Shown here: piece after piece, positions 1 to 9,139 of the stretch
Position numbering within the stretch: the stretch's first letter is position 1
How the letters are laid out: the number at the start of each line of letters is the position of its first letter
Translations under genes and position numbers: made by a program
Source of the DNA: an uncultured Spirochaetaceae bacterium
Lineage (GTDB): Bacteria; Spirochaetota; Spirochaetia; Sphaerochaetales; Sphaerochaetaceae
Assembly: GCA_944389505.1 (NCBI GenBank)
Contig: CALXMP010000006.1
Location: 1-64,000 of the forward strand
Direction: 5' to 3'
DNA: 64,000 bases
Notes under the pieces: generated by a model
Told to the model about the DNA's origin: nothing
What the model saw: only the letters and a program-made list of their open reading frames with translations
Database searches by the model: none

Positions 1-5
1 ATCAA

Positions 6-1193
6 ATGAAGAAAACGATTCTTACAATCATGGTCGCGGCTATGATGCTTGTTGCATTCACAGCTTGCGAGCAGCAGGGATACAAAATCCCAATCGGACT
101 TGAGCTGACTAATTCGAAGGCAGCTTATCTTGTTGGAGAGCCCTTCGATTACAGTGCTGTTTCTGGTGTTGTTACATTCAGTGATAACTCAACAAAGAAC
201 GTAACAGGTAACGATTTAGCAACAGGTTCTTCTGTAACAACAGCTGCAGCTGGAGCTAAAGCTGTCACCTTTACCTATGGCGGCTATCAGGGAGCTTCTG
301 CTACTATTACATTTGATGTACTTACACCAGTAAGTGTGAAGCTTACAACACTTCCTACAACAGGTGCGATAGGTGCAACAAAGTTTGAGGATGTGCCTGC
401 AATCGTAACATTGAGTGATGGATCAACAATGAATCTTAATGTTGATGTTGCAGTGACAGCTCTTTCTGGAACAGTCGGACAGTCAGCAAAGGTTACTGTT
501 GCTACATCTGATGCTGTAGCACTTTATAATACCAGCATTGATGGTGCAGATGTTAAGGGAACAGATGACTGGTCTGTAACACTTACAGCAGATGCAGATA
601 AGTTTAATGCTTCTGATGTAAGAAGCCTTGTTGTGGAGTACAAGAACACAACAACACCTGCTGCTGGATATAATGATCCATATATCAACGATGTAATCTC
701 TGCAACAATTTATGCTGTAGATGGAAACAATAATAAGAGCACAGCTCTTTCTTCAGGTGTTGGTGGATATAGTATTACAGATGGTGGATCATTCAGTGGC
801 TCTCATACAACAACCGCTACTGCTCCAGCAAAGGTTACTCTTGTCTATACTGATAATCCAACAATCAAGGTTGAAGTTGAATTCAAAGCAGGAAGAAGTT
901 ATATCAGTGCAGTCTCTCTGAAGGCTGTTGCTGAGCAGCCGACACTCGCTGCTGGGACGACAATGACACCAAGTCTCCTTAGAAACTACTATACATTTGA
1001 AACAACATATGTAGGTTCTGATGGAGTAGATTTTGTTCCAAGTGATTCGAACTGTGTAATTATGAATCCAACCGTAGGTGAAAGTGGAACATATACACCA
1101 ACGGTAAAGCTCCTGTATGGAAAGACTGGAACAACAACTTGGGCAGATGGAACCACTGATAAGGGACTTGCAATTACCCCAGCAAGTGTCTGA
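6..1193 (+). CDS. surface lipoprotein with Ig-like repeats
   Basis: The 395-residue product begins with a signal peptide ending in a lipobox (LVAFTAC, Cys21), so it should be lipid-anchored. The mature part has repeated segments of the bacterial Ig-like kind: a 'YLVGEPFDYSAVSGVVTFSDNS' type phrase is followed by similar 'IVTLSDGS' phrases, as in adhesin-like surface proteins. It is rich in Thr, Ala, Val and Ser. The DNA is visibly more AT-rich and ACA/GCT-rich than the nrd genes that follow, which suggests different selection or acquisition. The start lies 5 bases from the window edge, so the ribosome site and promoter are not visible. A hairpin follows the stop. The precise ligand or function is unknown. 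Confidence 0.75.
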   Translation: MKKTILTIMVAAMMLVAFTACEQQGYKIPIGLELTNSKAAYLVGEPFDYSAVSGVVTFSDNSTKNVTGNDLATGSSVTTAAAGAKAVTFTYGGYQGASATITFDVLTPVSVKLTTLPTTGAIGATKFEDVPAIVTLSDGSTMNLNVDVAVTALSGTVGQSAKVTVATSDAVALYNTSIDGADVKGTDDWSVTLTADADKFNASDVRSLVVEYKNTTTPAAGYNDPYINDVISATIYAVDGNNNKSTALSSGVGGYSITDGGSFSGSHTTTATAPAKVTLVYTDNPTIKVEVEFKAGRSYISAVSLKAVAEQPTLAAGTTMTPSLLRNYYTFETTYVGSDGVDFVPSDSNCVIMNPTVGESGTYTPTVKLLYGKTGTTTWADGTTDKGLAITPASV

Positions 1194-1203
1194 GTAATAT
1201 TTT

Positions 1204-1239
1204 GAACACAGCCTGCCTAGAATTGGTAGGCATGTGTTC
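1204..1239 (+). terminator. hairpin after the lipoprotein gene
   Basis: Arms GAACACAGCCTGCC and GGTAGGCATGTGTTC pair around a 7-base loop, with one mismatch and one bulge. It starts 10 bases after the lipoprotein stop and ends just before the GAAGGAGG ribosome site of the next ORF. There is no T-tract, so it may protect the 3' end or modulate the next gene rather than terminate. Confidence 0.45.
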
Positions 1240-1253
1240 AGAAGGAGGACGGC

Positions 1254-1463
1254 ATGGAAGAAAAAGATACGTCCCTCCGGAAACACAGGGTTCCAACAGA
1301 AAAGCGTAAGGAATGCTTAAAGCTCTTTGAAGAGGGTTACGGTTATAAGAAGACGGCGCAGCTTGCAGGACTGAACACATATACGGTTCGGGACTACAAG
1401 AGGCGCTATGCCTCAGGGGATAACTCCTGGGCAGATAGGGGCGGGAACATGGTTTCCGTCTGA
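1254..1463 (+). CDS. orphan helix-turn-helix ORF, transposase OrfA-like
   Basis: A 69-residue basic protein. Residues about 14-50 (EKRKECLKLFEEGYGYKKTA, then LNTYTVRDYKRRY) look like the helix-turn-helix N-terminus of IS3-type OrfA proteins. A strong ribosome site (GAAGGAGG, 5-base spacing) supports translation. No DDE catalytic ORF follows: the frame stops after NMVSV and a hairpin sits there. It is either a remnant of an insertion sequence or a small DNA-binding protein kept on its own. The function is not established. Confidence 0.5.
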   Translation: MEEKDTSLRKHRVPTEKRKECLKLFEEGYGYKKTAQLAGLNTYTVRDYKRRYASGDNSWADRGGNMVSV

Positions 1464-1469
1464 ATATGC

Positions 1470-1493
1470 GGGTGCTGGCTTAGGCCAGTGCCC
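1470..1493 (+). terminator. hairpin directly after the HTH ORF
   Basis: GGGTGCTGGC, loop TTAG, GCCAGTGCCC forms a 10-bp stem (two G-U pairs) seven bases after the stop codon, followed by TTCCGTT. It is probably a weak terminator. The stretch from here to 1570 shows no ORF and no other structure I recognise. Confidence 0.45.
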
Positions 1494-1571
1494 TTCCGTT
1501 ACTGATGGGAATGCATTGCGGTGTATTGCCATGAGGATCGGGAGTATTCCTCGATTCCTAGATTAATGATG

Positions 1572-1617
1572 AGGGCCTTCTCTTAGCCTGTGCGGGGAAG
1601 GCTCTGTTAATTTTCTT
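1572..1617 (+). terminator. rho-independent terminator before nrdA
   Basis: AGGGCCTTCTC pairs with GGGAAGGCTCT (11 bp, two G-U) across a 12-base loop and is followed by GTTAATTTTCTTT. It closes the upstream transcription unit, so nrdA must have its own promoter. Confidence 0.65.
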
Positions 1618-1646
1618 TGATTTGCATAGACGTGATTAATGATAAT
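1617..1646 (+). promoter_or_regulatory. predicted nrdAB promoter
   Basis: TTGATT at 1617-1622, an 18-base spacer and GATAAT at 1641-1646 form a sigma70-like pair. The -10 lies inside the Fur-type palindrome, so a bound repressor would block it. Confidence 0.5.
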
Positions 1647-1658
1647 GATTATCATTAA
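1636..1658 (+). promoter_or_regulatory. Fur-family box upstream of nrdA
   Basis: This is a perfect 11-1-11 palindrome. Its core is TGATAAT, one base (G), ATTATCA, which equals the 7-1-7 consensus of Fur in Bacillus and fits the E. coli Fur box. It overlaps the predicted -10 and lies 23 bases before the nrdA start. The inference is repression of nrdAB by an iron-loaded (or related metal-sensing) Fur-family regulator. Confidence 0.75.
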
Positions 1659-1681
1659 CTGACTTTCATTTAGGAGACTCT

Positions 1682-4198
1682 ATGCAGATTACAAAGCGTG
1701 ATGGGCGTATTGAGCCTTTTGATATCCGCAAGATCGAGAATGCCATAAAAGCTTCGCTTGTCAGTACAGGGAAGGATTTCCCTGAAACTCTGCCAGCTGC
1801 TCTTGCCGAATCTGTTGCAGCATCGCTTTCCCCTGATAGAACCTGGAGTGTTGAGGAGATACAGGATGCTGCAGAGAAGACACTCATGGCAGCAGGAGAA
1901 TTCGATGCAGCGAAGAACTATATCCTTTTCCGCAGCAAGCGCACAGAGCTGAGAAAGGAGAGGAAGCGCATACTTGATGCATTTGATGATAAATCAATCG
2001 AGGATGTGCTTATCTCAATCCAGAACGACTTTCCCGATGAGCAGTATTCGCTTTCAATCCTTGCAGATAAATTCCTCTCGTTTTCAAAGAACGGCATGGG
2101 TGAGGATGAGGAGGAGAGTGCTCTTGTCAGGGCAGCTGTTGAGCTTACAGGTCCACAGTCTCCATCATGGGAGTTCATTGCAGCACGCTTCCTGCTTCAT
2201 TCGTTCCGCCGTGCTCTCAATGAGCGCATGAAGGCAAGGAATATCGTAACATTCTCAGATAAGCTTTCGTATCTTGTATCTGAGAATCTTTATGGTTCAT
2301 ATATCACGGAAGGATACACGAAGGCTGAACTTGATGAAGCGTATTCCTTTATTGATGATTCAAGGGATAATCTCTTCACGTATTCAGGTCTCGATCTTCT
2401 CCTCAAGCGCTATGTGATCCATTCGCACCAGCATGAGCCTCTGGAGACTCCACAGGAGATGTTCCTTGGGATAGCGCTCCATCTTGCACTCCCAGAGAAG
2501 AGGAATAGGATGGGCTGGGTCAGGAAGTTCTACGATATGCTTTCGAAGATGGAAGTGACGATGGCGACGCCAACGCTTGCCAATTCCAGAAAGCCTATCC
2601 ATCAGCTTTCATCCTGCTTCATCGATACCGTTCCTGATTCGCTTGATGGTATATACCGGTCTCTCGATAACTTCGCTAAGGTTTCGAAGTTCGGCGGAGG
2701 CATGGGTATGTATTTCGGCAAGGTCCGTGCAAATGGTTCCTCGATAAGAGGCTTCGAAGGTGCGGCTGGCGGGGTTATCCGCTGGATAAGGCTTGTCAAT
2801 GATACAGCAGTCGCTGTTGATCAGCTGGGGGTAAGGGCAGGTGCTGTCGCTGTATACCTCGATGTATGGCACAGGGATCTTCCGGAGTTCCTGAATCTCC
2901 GTACCAATAATGGCGATGACAGGATGAAGGCCCATGATGTCTTCCCGGCTGTATGCTATCCCGATTACTTCTGGCAGCTCTGCTCCGAGAGCCTTGATCA
3001 GGAGTGGTATATGATGTGTCCGCATGAGATATGGACGACGAAAGGATACCACCTTGAGGATTTCTATGGGGAGGAGTGGACGAAGCACTATCTTGAGTGC
3101 GTTGCAGATAACCGCATACATAAGCGTTCAATACTCCTTAAGGATCTTGTCCGCCTGATTCTCAAGAGTCTTGTAGAGACCGGGACTCCGTTTGCATTCA
3201 ACAGGGATGAGGTCAATAGGATGAATCCCAATAAGCATAAGGGAATGATCTATTCCTCCAACCTCTGCACTGAGATCGCACAGAATATGTCAGAGATAGA
3301 AGCAGAGCCGGTGGAGATTACAACGGAGGAGGGGGAGACTGTTGTTGTCACAAGAACGAAGCCTGGTGACTTTGTTGTATGCAACCTTGCGTCAATCTCT
3401 CTTGGCAATGTCGATGTCACGGACAGGAAGAAGCTCCATGATCTTACAAAGACTGTCGTGCGGGCTCTTGATAACGTAATCACGCTGAATTTCTATCCGG
3501 TTCCATATGCCAGGATCACGAACGATGAATACAGATCAATCGGGCTTGGTGTATCAGGATACCACCATATGCTGGCGAAGAACGGTGTCAGGTGGGAGTC
3601 TGAGGATCATCTGGAATTCGTTGATAAGGTCTTTGAGACGATAAGCTTTGCTGCCATTGAAGCCTCCTCTGAGCTTGCAACCGAGAAGGGAGCGTACAAG
3701 TACTTCAAAGGGAGCGAATGGGATACAGGTGAGTTCTTTGAACGTCGTGGATTCTCGTCTCCTGAATGGAAAGAGCTCAGGGATAAGGTCCATAGGAACG
3801 GCATGCGGAATGCCTATCTTCTCGCTATAGCTCCGACATCATCCACAAGCATTCTTTCGGGAACGACTGCCGGTGTTGATCCTGTGATGAAGAGGTTCTT
3901 CTATGAGGAGAAGAAGGGGAGCATGCTTCCGCGTACAGCTCCTGAGCTTTCGCAGAAGACATGGTGGTACTACAAGGCTGCCCATGAGATCGACCAGACA
4001 TGGTCAGTAAAGGCTGCAGGCATAAGGCAGCGGTATATAGATCAGGCGCAGAGCATGAATCTGTACATCACGAATGACTATACGATGAGGGAGGTCCTGA
4101 ACCTCTATCTCCTCGCATGGAAATGCCATGTGAAGACAATATACTATGTGCGCTCCAAGAGCCTTGAAGTCGAGGAGTGCGAGAGCTGCTCAAGCTAG
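1682..4198 (+). CDS. nrdA: class I ribonucleotide reductase, large subunit
   Basis: An 838-residue alpha subunit that reduces ribonucleoside diphosphates to deoxyribonucleotides. Residues 1-90 form an ATP-cone (ITKRDGRIEPFDIRKIENAI), implying dATP feedback control. Expected active-site residues are present: Cys312 (SSCFIDT), Cys529-x-Glu531 (NLCTEIA) and Cys567 (VVCNLASISLG). The radical-transfer pair Tyr821-Tyr822 (TIYYVRS) and a C-terminal redox pair Cys833-x2-Cys836 are also there. TAGGAGA lies 5 bases before the ATG. The nrdB ribosome site follows directly after the stop, so the two are one operon. A Fur-type box upstream points to metal control. Length and motifs are complete. Confidence 0.97.
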   Translation: MQITKRDGRIEPFDIRKIENAIKASLVSTGKDFPETLPAALAESVAASLSPDRTWSVEEIQDAAEKTLMAAGEFDAAKNYILFRSKRTELRKERKRILDAFDDKSIEDVLISIQNDFPDEQYSLSILADKFLSFSKNGMGEDEEESALVRAAVELTGPQSPSWEFIAARFLLHSFRRALNERMKARNIVTFSDKLSYLVSENLYGSYITEGYTKAELDEAYSFIDDSRDNLFTYSGLDLLLKRYVIHSHQHEPLETPQEMFLGIALHLALPEKRNRMGWVRKFYDMLSKMEVTMATPTLANSRKPIHQLSSCFIDTVPDSLDGIYRSLDNFAKVSKFGGGMGMYFGKVRANGSSIRGFEGAAGGVIRWIRLVNDTAVAVDQLGVRAGAVAVYLDVWHRDLPEFLNLRTNNGDDRMKAHDVFPAVCYPDYFWQLCSESLDQEWYMMCPHEIWTTKGYHLEDFYGEEWTKHYLECVADNRIHKRSILLKDLVRLILKSLVETGTPFAFNRDEVNRMNPNKHKGMIYSSNLCTEIAQNMSEIEAEPVEITTEEGETVVVTRTKPGDFVVCNLASISLGNVDVTDRKKLHDLTKTVVRALDNVITLNFYPVPYARITNDEYRSIGLGVSGYHHMLAKNGVRWESEDHLEFVDKVFETISFAAIEASSELATEKGAYKYFKGSEWDTGEFFERRGFSSPEWKELRDKVHRNGMRNAYLLAIAPTSSTSILSGTTAGVDPVMKRFFYEEKKGSMLPRTAPELSQKTWWYYKAAHEIDQTWSVKAAGIRQRYIDQAQSMNLYITNDYTMREVLNLYLLAWKCHVKTIYYVRSKSLEVEECESCSS

Positions 4199-4208
4199 GA
4201 GGAAAGCT

Positions 4209-5252
4209 ATGGAAGAGCTTATAAGGAATCCCCTTTTCAATCCCGATGGGGATACAGAAGTGGAGAAGAGAAGGATGGTCGGTGGTAATACGACCAACCT
4301 CAATGATTTCAACAACATGAAGTATAAATGGGTATCTGACTGGTACAGGCAGGCAATGAACAATTTCTGGGTTCCGGAGGAGATCAATCTCTCACAGGAT
4401 CTGAAGGACTACCATAAGCTTCTGCCGTCGGAACGCAAGGCATATGATAAGATTCTTTCATTCCTTGTATTCCTGGACAGCCTGCAGACTGCGAATCTGC
4501 CGAATGTCACGGAGTATATAACGGCGAATGAGGTCTGCCTCTGCCTTCATATCCAGACATTCCAGGAGTGCCTCCATAGCCAGGCATATTCCTACATGCT
4601 CGATACGATCTGCTCCCCTGAGGAGCGTAATGATATCCTCTTCCAGTGGAAGACCGATGAGCATCTTCTGAGAAGAAATACATTCATAGGCAATTGCTAC
4701 AACGACTTTGTTGATAACAGGGATCTGTTTCATCTGATGAAGGTGCTTATGGCCAATTATATTCTGGAGGGCATCTATTTCTATTCGGGATTCATGTTCT
4801 TCTACAACCTCTCGAGGAATGGGAAGATGCCGGGATCTGCACAGGAGATACGGTACATAAACAGGGATGAGAACACCCATCTCTGGCTCTTCAGGAACAT
4901 AATACTCGAGATGAAGAAGGAAGAGCCTGAGCTCTTCACTCCTGAAAGAATTGAGATTTACAAAGAGATGCTTGAGGAAGGCGTGAGGCAGGAGATTGCC
5001 TGGGGCGAGTATGCCATAGGTGATGATGTCCCGGGCCTTACCAGGAAGATGGTCTCCGATTACATTCATTATCTGGGCAACCTCAGATGGCAGAGCCTTG
5101 GATTCGGTACCCTGTATCCTGGTTTCGAGGATGAGCCTGAGGATATGTCCTGGGTTTCGAAGTACTCCAATGCAAATATGGTGAAGACCGATTTCTTCGA
5201 GGCACGGAGCACCGCTTACGCCAAGTCGACAGCACTTGTTGACGACCTCTGA
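4209..5252 (+). CDS. nrdB: class I ribonucleotide reductase, small subunit
   Basis: A 347-residue ferritin-like beta subunit that supplies the radical to NrdA. Predicted metal ligands are all visible: Asp90 (FLDSLQ), Glu120 and His123 (FQECLHSQAY), Glu187 (LEGIYFYSGF), Glu221 and His224 (RDENTHL). Tyr127 aligns with the radical tyrosine of E. coli NrdB, so this looks like a tyrosyl-radical enzyme. The start was chosen at the ATG after AGGAGGAAAGCT, 10 bases beyond the nrdA stop; a longer reading frame into nrdA lacks support. Whether the metal site uses Fe or Mn cannot be read. No nrdI is visible next to it. Confidence 0.96.
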   Translation: MEELIRNPLFNPDGDTEVEKRRMVGGNTTNLNDFNNMKYKWVSDWYRQAMNNFWVPEEINLSQDLKDYHKLLPSERKAYDKILSFLVFLDSLQTANLPNVTEYITANEVCLCLHIQTFQECLHSQAYSYMLDTICSPEERNDILFQWKTDEHLLRRNTFIGNCYNDFVDNRDLFHLMKVLMANYILEGIYFYSGFMFFYNLSRNGKMPGSAQEIRYINRDENTHLWLFRNIILEMKKEEPELFTPERIEIYKEMLEEGVRQEIAWGEYAIGDDVPGLTRKMVSDYIHYLGNLRWQSLGFGTLYPGFEDEPEDMSWVSKYSNANMVKTDFFEARSTAYAKSTALVDDL

Positions 5253-5362
5253 TGATTGACGGAGAAGACAGCGGAAAACGTTGTTTTCTCCGATTATTTT
5301 TCCCTCTGGATTGGCAGCGGCCGGCATCTGGAGCGTATAGATATCAAAGGAGGAAGATATCT

Positions 5363-7012
5363 ATGTCTTCAAATGCAGATGAAAATAACTATACTGATGG
5401 CATGAAAGGGATCTCAACCGACAGGTTCAGCTTAGAGTATTTCATAACGAACGATCTTCTGTACGTCGATAAGACGATGTACGCCTATGAGCTTATAAGT
5501 TCTGCAGATAAGAACTTCTTCTTCGTCTCCCGTCCAAGAAGGTTCGGCAAGTCCCTCTTCTGCTCTACGCTTCATGCCATCTTCGAGGGGAAGAAGGATC
5601 TCTTCAAAGGGCTGTATATAGCAGAGAAGACCGATTACTCATTCGAGAAGTATCCCGTGATGCACTTCAACTTCGCGAACCTCAGCAAGCTATCAGCAGA
5701 GGATTTCATCGGAGGCATGCAGGAGCTGATTGCTGATGAAGCTAAAAAGGCTGCTGGTATAACGGATCTGAAGGAGGAATCCCCTGCTAGGATGCTGAGA
5801 GCCATTCTTTCTGAGATTGGAGAGAGGACCGGAAAAGGAGCTGTAATCATCGTAGATGAGTACGATGATCCGCTTACGAAGGCAATCCTTGGCGGGTTTA
5901 GCTATACAGAGGAGATGAGGCTCGTTCTGAATGACTTCTTCTCCGTGATAAAGAACAGCAGCGCATACATAAGGTTCTTCTTCATGACAGGATGCGTGAG
6001 GCTGTCGAATCTCTCGATATTCTCCGCTATGAACAACCTCTATGACATATCGATGGACAGGAGGTTCGCTGGGGCATTCGGGTATACGGAGAAGGAGCTT
6101 GAGGATGATTTCGGGGAAGGGATGGATGAGTAACTTGAGGCAAATCCCGGGATATATGGATCGAAGGAAGAGTTCATAGGGAGGATAAGGGGCTACTACG
6201 ATGGGTACAGGTTCTCACCTGACTCCGAGTTGAAGGTATACAACCCTGTATCGATAGGCAGGTTCTTCGACAGGCTTGAATGCATATTCGAGAACTACTG
6301 GGATCTGACAGGTGTATCGACGATGGCTGTTGAGCTTGCGAGGAAGTATGACCTGTTGTCCCTTGTAGAGGAGATGCCATCCCTTGATCTCGAGGCCTTC
6401 ACCTCATTCGATATCTCGCTCCTTGCCGAGAAGAAGCTCCGTGTCAATGATATCTATGCGCTGTTGTACTATGCAGGATACCTGACGATAAAGAAGGCAG
6501 GTGAGACCAGCCTCAGGCTCGGGTATCCTAACAGGGAGATATCCATATCATTCACCCGCGCCCTGATAAAGCAGTATATGGAGCAGGGCTTCGGATCGCT
6601 TACGGATGATCTCGGGGAAGCGATGGATAGATGCGACGGGGATGCTATGGCCGCCATATTCAACCGTTATCTTGCGATGTTCCCATACCATTTCTACGAG
6701 AGGAAGGATGAGAGGCTCTTCCATACTATGATGCATGGCCTCTTCGTCTGCATGAAGGGCGATGCGTACCCCGAGGATGCAGGGAAGCTCGGGAGGGCTG
6801 ATGAGGTTCTTATAAGAGGAAAGCACATCTACATCTTCGAGCTGAAGGTTGATGGAAGTGCTGAAGAGGCGCTGCAGCAGATAAAGGAGAGGCACTACGC
6901 AGATAAGTACATCCATATGGCAGAGGAGAAGGGGATGGAGATCATACTTGCTGGTCTTAGCTTCTCCTCCCGTGAGAGATGTGTCAGCGGATTCAGTCAG
7001 GAGGAGCTGTGA
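5363..7012 (+). pseudogene. AAA-ATPase/PD-(D/E)XK (DUF1703) gene with internal TAA
   Basis: Start at the ATG after AAAGGAGGAAGATATCT. The frame encodes the common gut-bacterial family made of an N-terminal AAA-like ATPase and a C-terminal PD-(D/E)XK nuclease. Walker A is SRPRRFGKS (about residues 55-63), Walker B is AVIIVDEYDDP, and the nuclease motif is YIFELKVDGSAEEALQQI near the C-terminus. An in-frame TAA at 6131-6133 (codon 257 of about 550) splits it after GEGMDE. The same frame continues at once with LEANPGIYGSKEEF and GYYDGYRF, so one base substitution explains the break. Both halves are otherwise intact, so the lesion is recent, or the halves work separately, or it is read through. 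The natural role of the family is not settled. Confidence 0.85.
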
Positions 7013-7013
7013 G

Positions 7014-8351
7014 CTATATGACTTCCTTTGTCTTCCACCTGCCTGATGCAACGCGCCAGAAGTACAGCATGCCGCGCACAATCCAGTCCATATACATCGC
7101 ATACCATATGCCTTCAACTCCGAACCCAAGTCCCCTGACGAGGATATAAGCGCCAAGGACCCTGAAGAGCCACATCGATGAGAATGATGCCAGCATTATG
7201 AATCTGACATCGCCGACGGCTTTCAGCATATTCGGCAGAGTGAAACCAAGCGGCCATACAGCGAAGCACATGAAGAGGCAGAGCCTTGCCATAGGTATTG
7301 CCTGCTGTATTGAATCCTTCTCCAGTCCGTATATCGATATGACCTGGGGCGCGAGTATGAACATCGGCAGTACTGTGATGAATACGGACATGTACACGAG
7401 CGCGATGAGAAGCTTCGTGTAGTATGAGATATCATCGAAATTCCTCCTGCCACGGCATTGGCCTATGACGGTTATCATCGCAAGGTTGATACCATTGCCC
7501 GGGATATTCGAATAGCTGTTGAAGTTTCCTGTTACTGCATTGATAGCCAGCGCTGATGTGCCGAGGCTTGCTGTCAGGGATTGCACAAAAATCTTTCCAA
7601 GGTTGAATGTAGCGCCTTCGATTCCCGCTGGTATCCCGATGCGGAGTATCCTCTTTATGAGATCGGGGGAGAATGGTCCCGATAGTATCCCTTTGAGGCT
7701 TAGCTTATCAGTTCCTTTATGGAGGAGGATGAACATCACGATGCATCCCATGCCCCTGGATGCCAGCGATGCAATGCCGGCGCCCCTCGGTCCAAGACCG
7801 TATATGAATATGAGGATAGCGTTCCCACCGATATTGATTGCATTCATCATTACGGAGACCAGCATCGTTCTGACGCTTCTGTTCTCTGCTCTTGAGAGTG
7901 CTGTCAGAGCGGAATATATCGCAAGAAAGGGGTAGGACAGGAGTATCGGCACGAAATAGTCATCGGTGTATGCCCTGACATCTTCCCCTATGTCTCCGAA
8001 GCATGTGTCGATGATTATCCCACGTACAGGCATGACAACGATTGTCATTATCACCGATATGATCGCAGAGATGTATATCAGATTCTTGGCACTGTCCTTT
8101 GCCTTTTCCTTGTCTCCTGAACCAAGGTACTGGGCCACGACGACAGCTCCGCCCGTTGCGAATGCTGCGAAGAGCTGTACAAGCAGATTAGATATCGTGT
8201 CTACAAGCGATACTCCGGATACGGCAGCTTCTCCGTTTGTCGATACCATTATCGTGTCAGCCATGCCTATGAGGATGGAGAGGAATGAATCGATTATAAG
8301 GGGAATGATAAGCGCCGCTAGGCTGCGGCGCGAGTACATGTGTTTTTCCAT
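7014..8351 (-). CDS. MATE family efflux transporter
   Basis: A 445-residue protein of about 12 membrane helices in two repeats, with MATE/NorM-like sequence (PLIIDSFLSILIGMADTIMV near the N-terminus; QPLGFTLPN-like loop later). Such proteins expel drugs or metabolites using Na+ or H+ gradients. The start overlaps the stop of the upstream ABC ATPase gene (TGATG), so it is translationally coupled to the uptake operon. Its stop is one base from the stop of the convergent DUF1703 gene, with no terminator between. The substrate is unknown; coupling to an importer is unusual. Confidence 0.92.
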   Translation of the reverse strand: MEKHMYSRRSLAALIIPLIIDSFLSILIGMADTIMVSTNGEAAVSGVSLVDTISNLLVQLFAAFATGGAVVVAQYLGSGDKEKAKDSAKNLIYISAIISVIMTIVVMPVRGIIIDTCFGDIGEDVRAYTDDYFVPILLSYPFLAIYSALTALSRAENRSVRTMLVSVMMNAINIGGNAILIFIYGLGPRGAGIASLASRGMGCIVMFILLHKGTDKLSLKGILSGPFSPDLIKRILRIGIPAGIEGATFNLGKIFVQSLTASLGTSALAINAVTGNFNSYSNIPGNGINLAMITVIGQCRGRRNFDDISYYTKLLIALVYMSVFITVLPMFILAPQVISIYGLEKDSIQQAIPMARLCLFMCFAVWPLGFTLPNMLKAVGDVRFIMLASFSSMWLFRVLGAYILVRGLGFGVEGIWYAMYMDWIVRGMLYFWRVASGRWKTKEVI

Positions 8352-9139
8352 CAGGTTGTCAGAAGCCCTTCATCGGAATCGAATTCCTTCCGTCTTATCT
8401 TGCGGAATTCATCGATCAGGGCGGGAACCGTCAGCTTCTTCTTGTCCTCTCCTGACACATCCAGGATGATATGCCCTTCATCCATCATTATGAGCCTGTT
8501 GCCATAATCGATAGCGAACTGCATGTTGTGCGTTACCATCATCGCAGTGAGATTGAAGCGCTCGATATACTCCTTCGTGAGATTCATTACAATCTCCGCA
8601 TTCCTCGGGTCGAGTGCTGCTGTATGCTCGTCAAGGAGCATAAGTGAGGGACGTGAAAGGGTTGTCATGAGAAGGGTAAGGGCCTGCCTCTGTCCGCCTG
8701 AGAGAAGGCCTACGTTATCCTCCATCCTGTCCTCCAGCCCGATCGGCTTGAGAAGCTCGCGGAACTTTGCCTTGCGTTCCTTCGTAAGGCTGAACTTGAG
8801 CCCCTTCATTCCCTTTGAGGATGCAAGGTTCATATTGTCCTGTATGGACATATTCGCACTTGTTCCCTTTGTCGGATCCTGGAATATTCTTCCGATCATG
8901 AAAGCTCTCTTGTATTCAGGTGCATTGGTTATATCCTTGCCCTTGAGCTTTATCGTGCCGGATGTGACAGGGAATGTTCCTGCGATCATATTGAAGAGCG
9001 TGGATTTTCCGGAGCCATTGGAGCCTATTACGCAGATGACATCGCCATCGTTGACGGTGAGATTTATATCCTCAAGCGCAAGTTTCTCATTAACAGTTCC
9101 AGGGAAGAATACCTTCGTGACATGGCTTATCTCAAGCAT
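8351..9139 (-). CDS. ABC transporter ATPase (tryptophan-type family)
   Basis: A 262-residue ATP-binding subunit. Walker A IGSNGSGKST, Q-loop, signature LLSGGQRQAL, Walker B LMLLDEHTAALD (Glu replaced by the usual E-H pair) and switch His MVTHNM are all present. The start at 9139 follows AAGGAGGAAACAA and gives the standard MLEISHVTKVF opening; a longer frame reading into the permease gene is not supported. It overlaps the permease gene by 8 bp. With the permease and the PF04392-type binding proteins it forms an importer of the TrpXYZ kind. Confidence 0.93.
   Translation of the reverse strand: MLEISHVTKVFFPGTVNEKLALEDINLTVNDGDVICVIGSNGSGKSTLFNMIAGTFPVTSGTIKLKGKDITNAPEYKRAFMIGRIFQDPTKGTSANMSIQDNMNLASSKGMKGLKFSLTKERKAKFRELLKPIGLEDRMEDNVGLLSGGQRQALTLLMTTLSRPSLMLLDEHTAALDPRNAEIVMNLTKEYIERFNLTAMMVTHNMQFAIDYGNRLIMMDEGHIILDVSGEDKKKLTVPALIDEFRKIRRKEFDSDEGLLTT

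Noticed and set aside
789-1286. Minus-strand ORF of 165 codons inside the first lipoprotein gene
   Set aside because: It is a Cys/Ser/Ile-rich mirror of the plus-strand gene with no ribosome site; the plus strand has a proper signal peptide and repeats.
5252-5362. Upstream extension of the AAA/nuclease ORF starting at 5252
   Set aside because: The ATG at 5363 has AAAGGAGG and a normal family start; the extension is Arg/Phe-rich junk over the intergenic gap.
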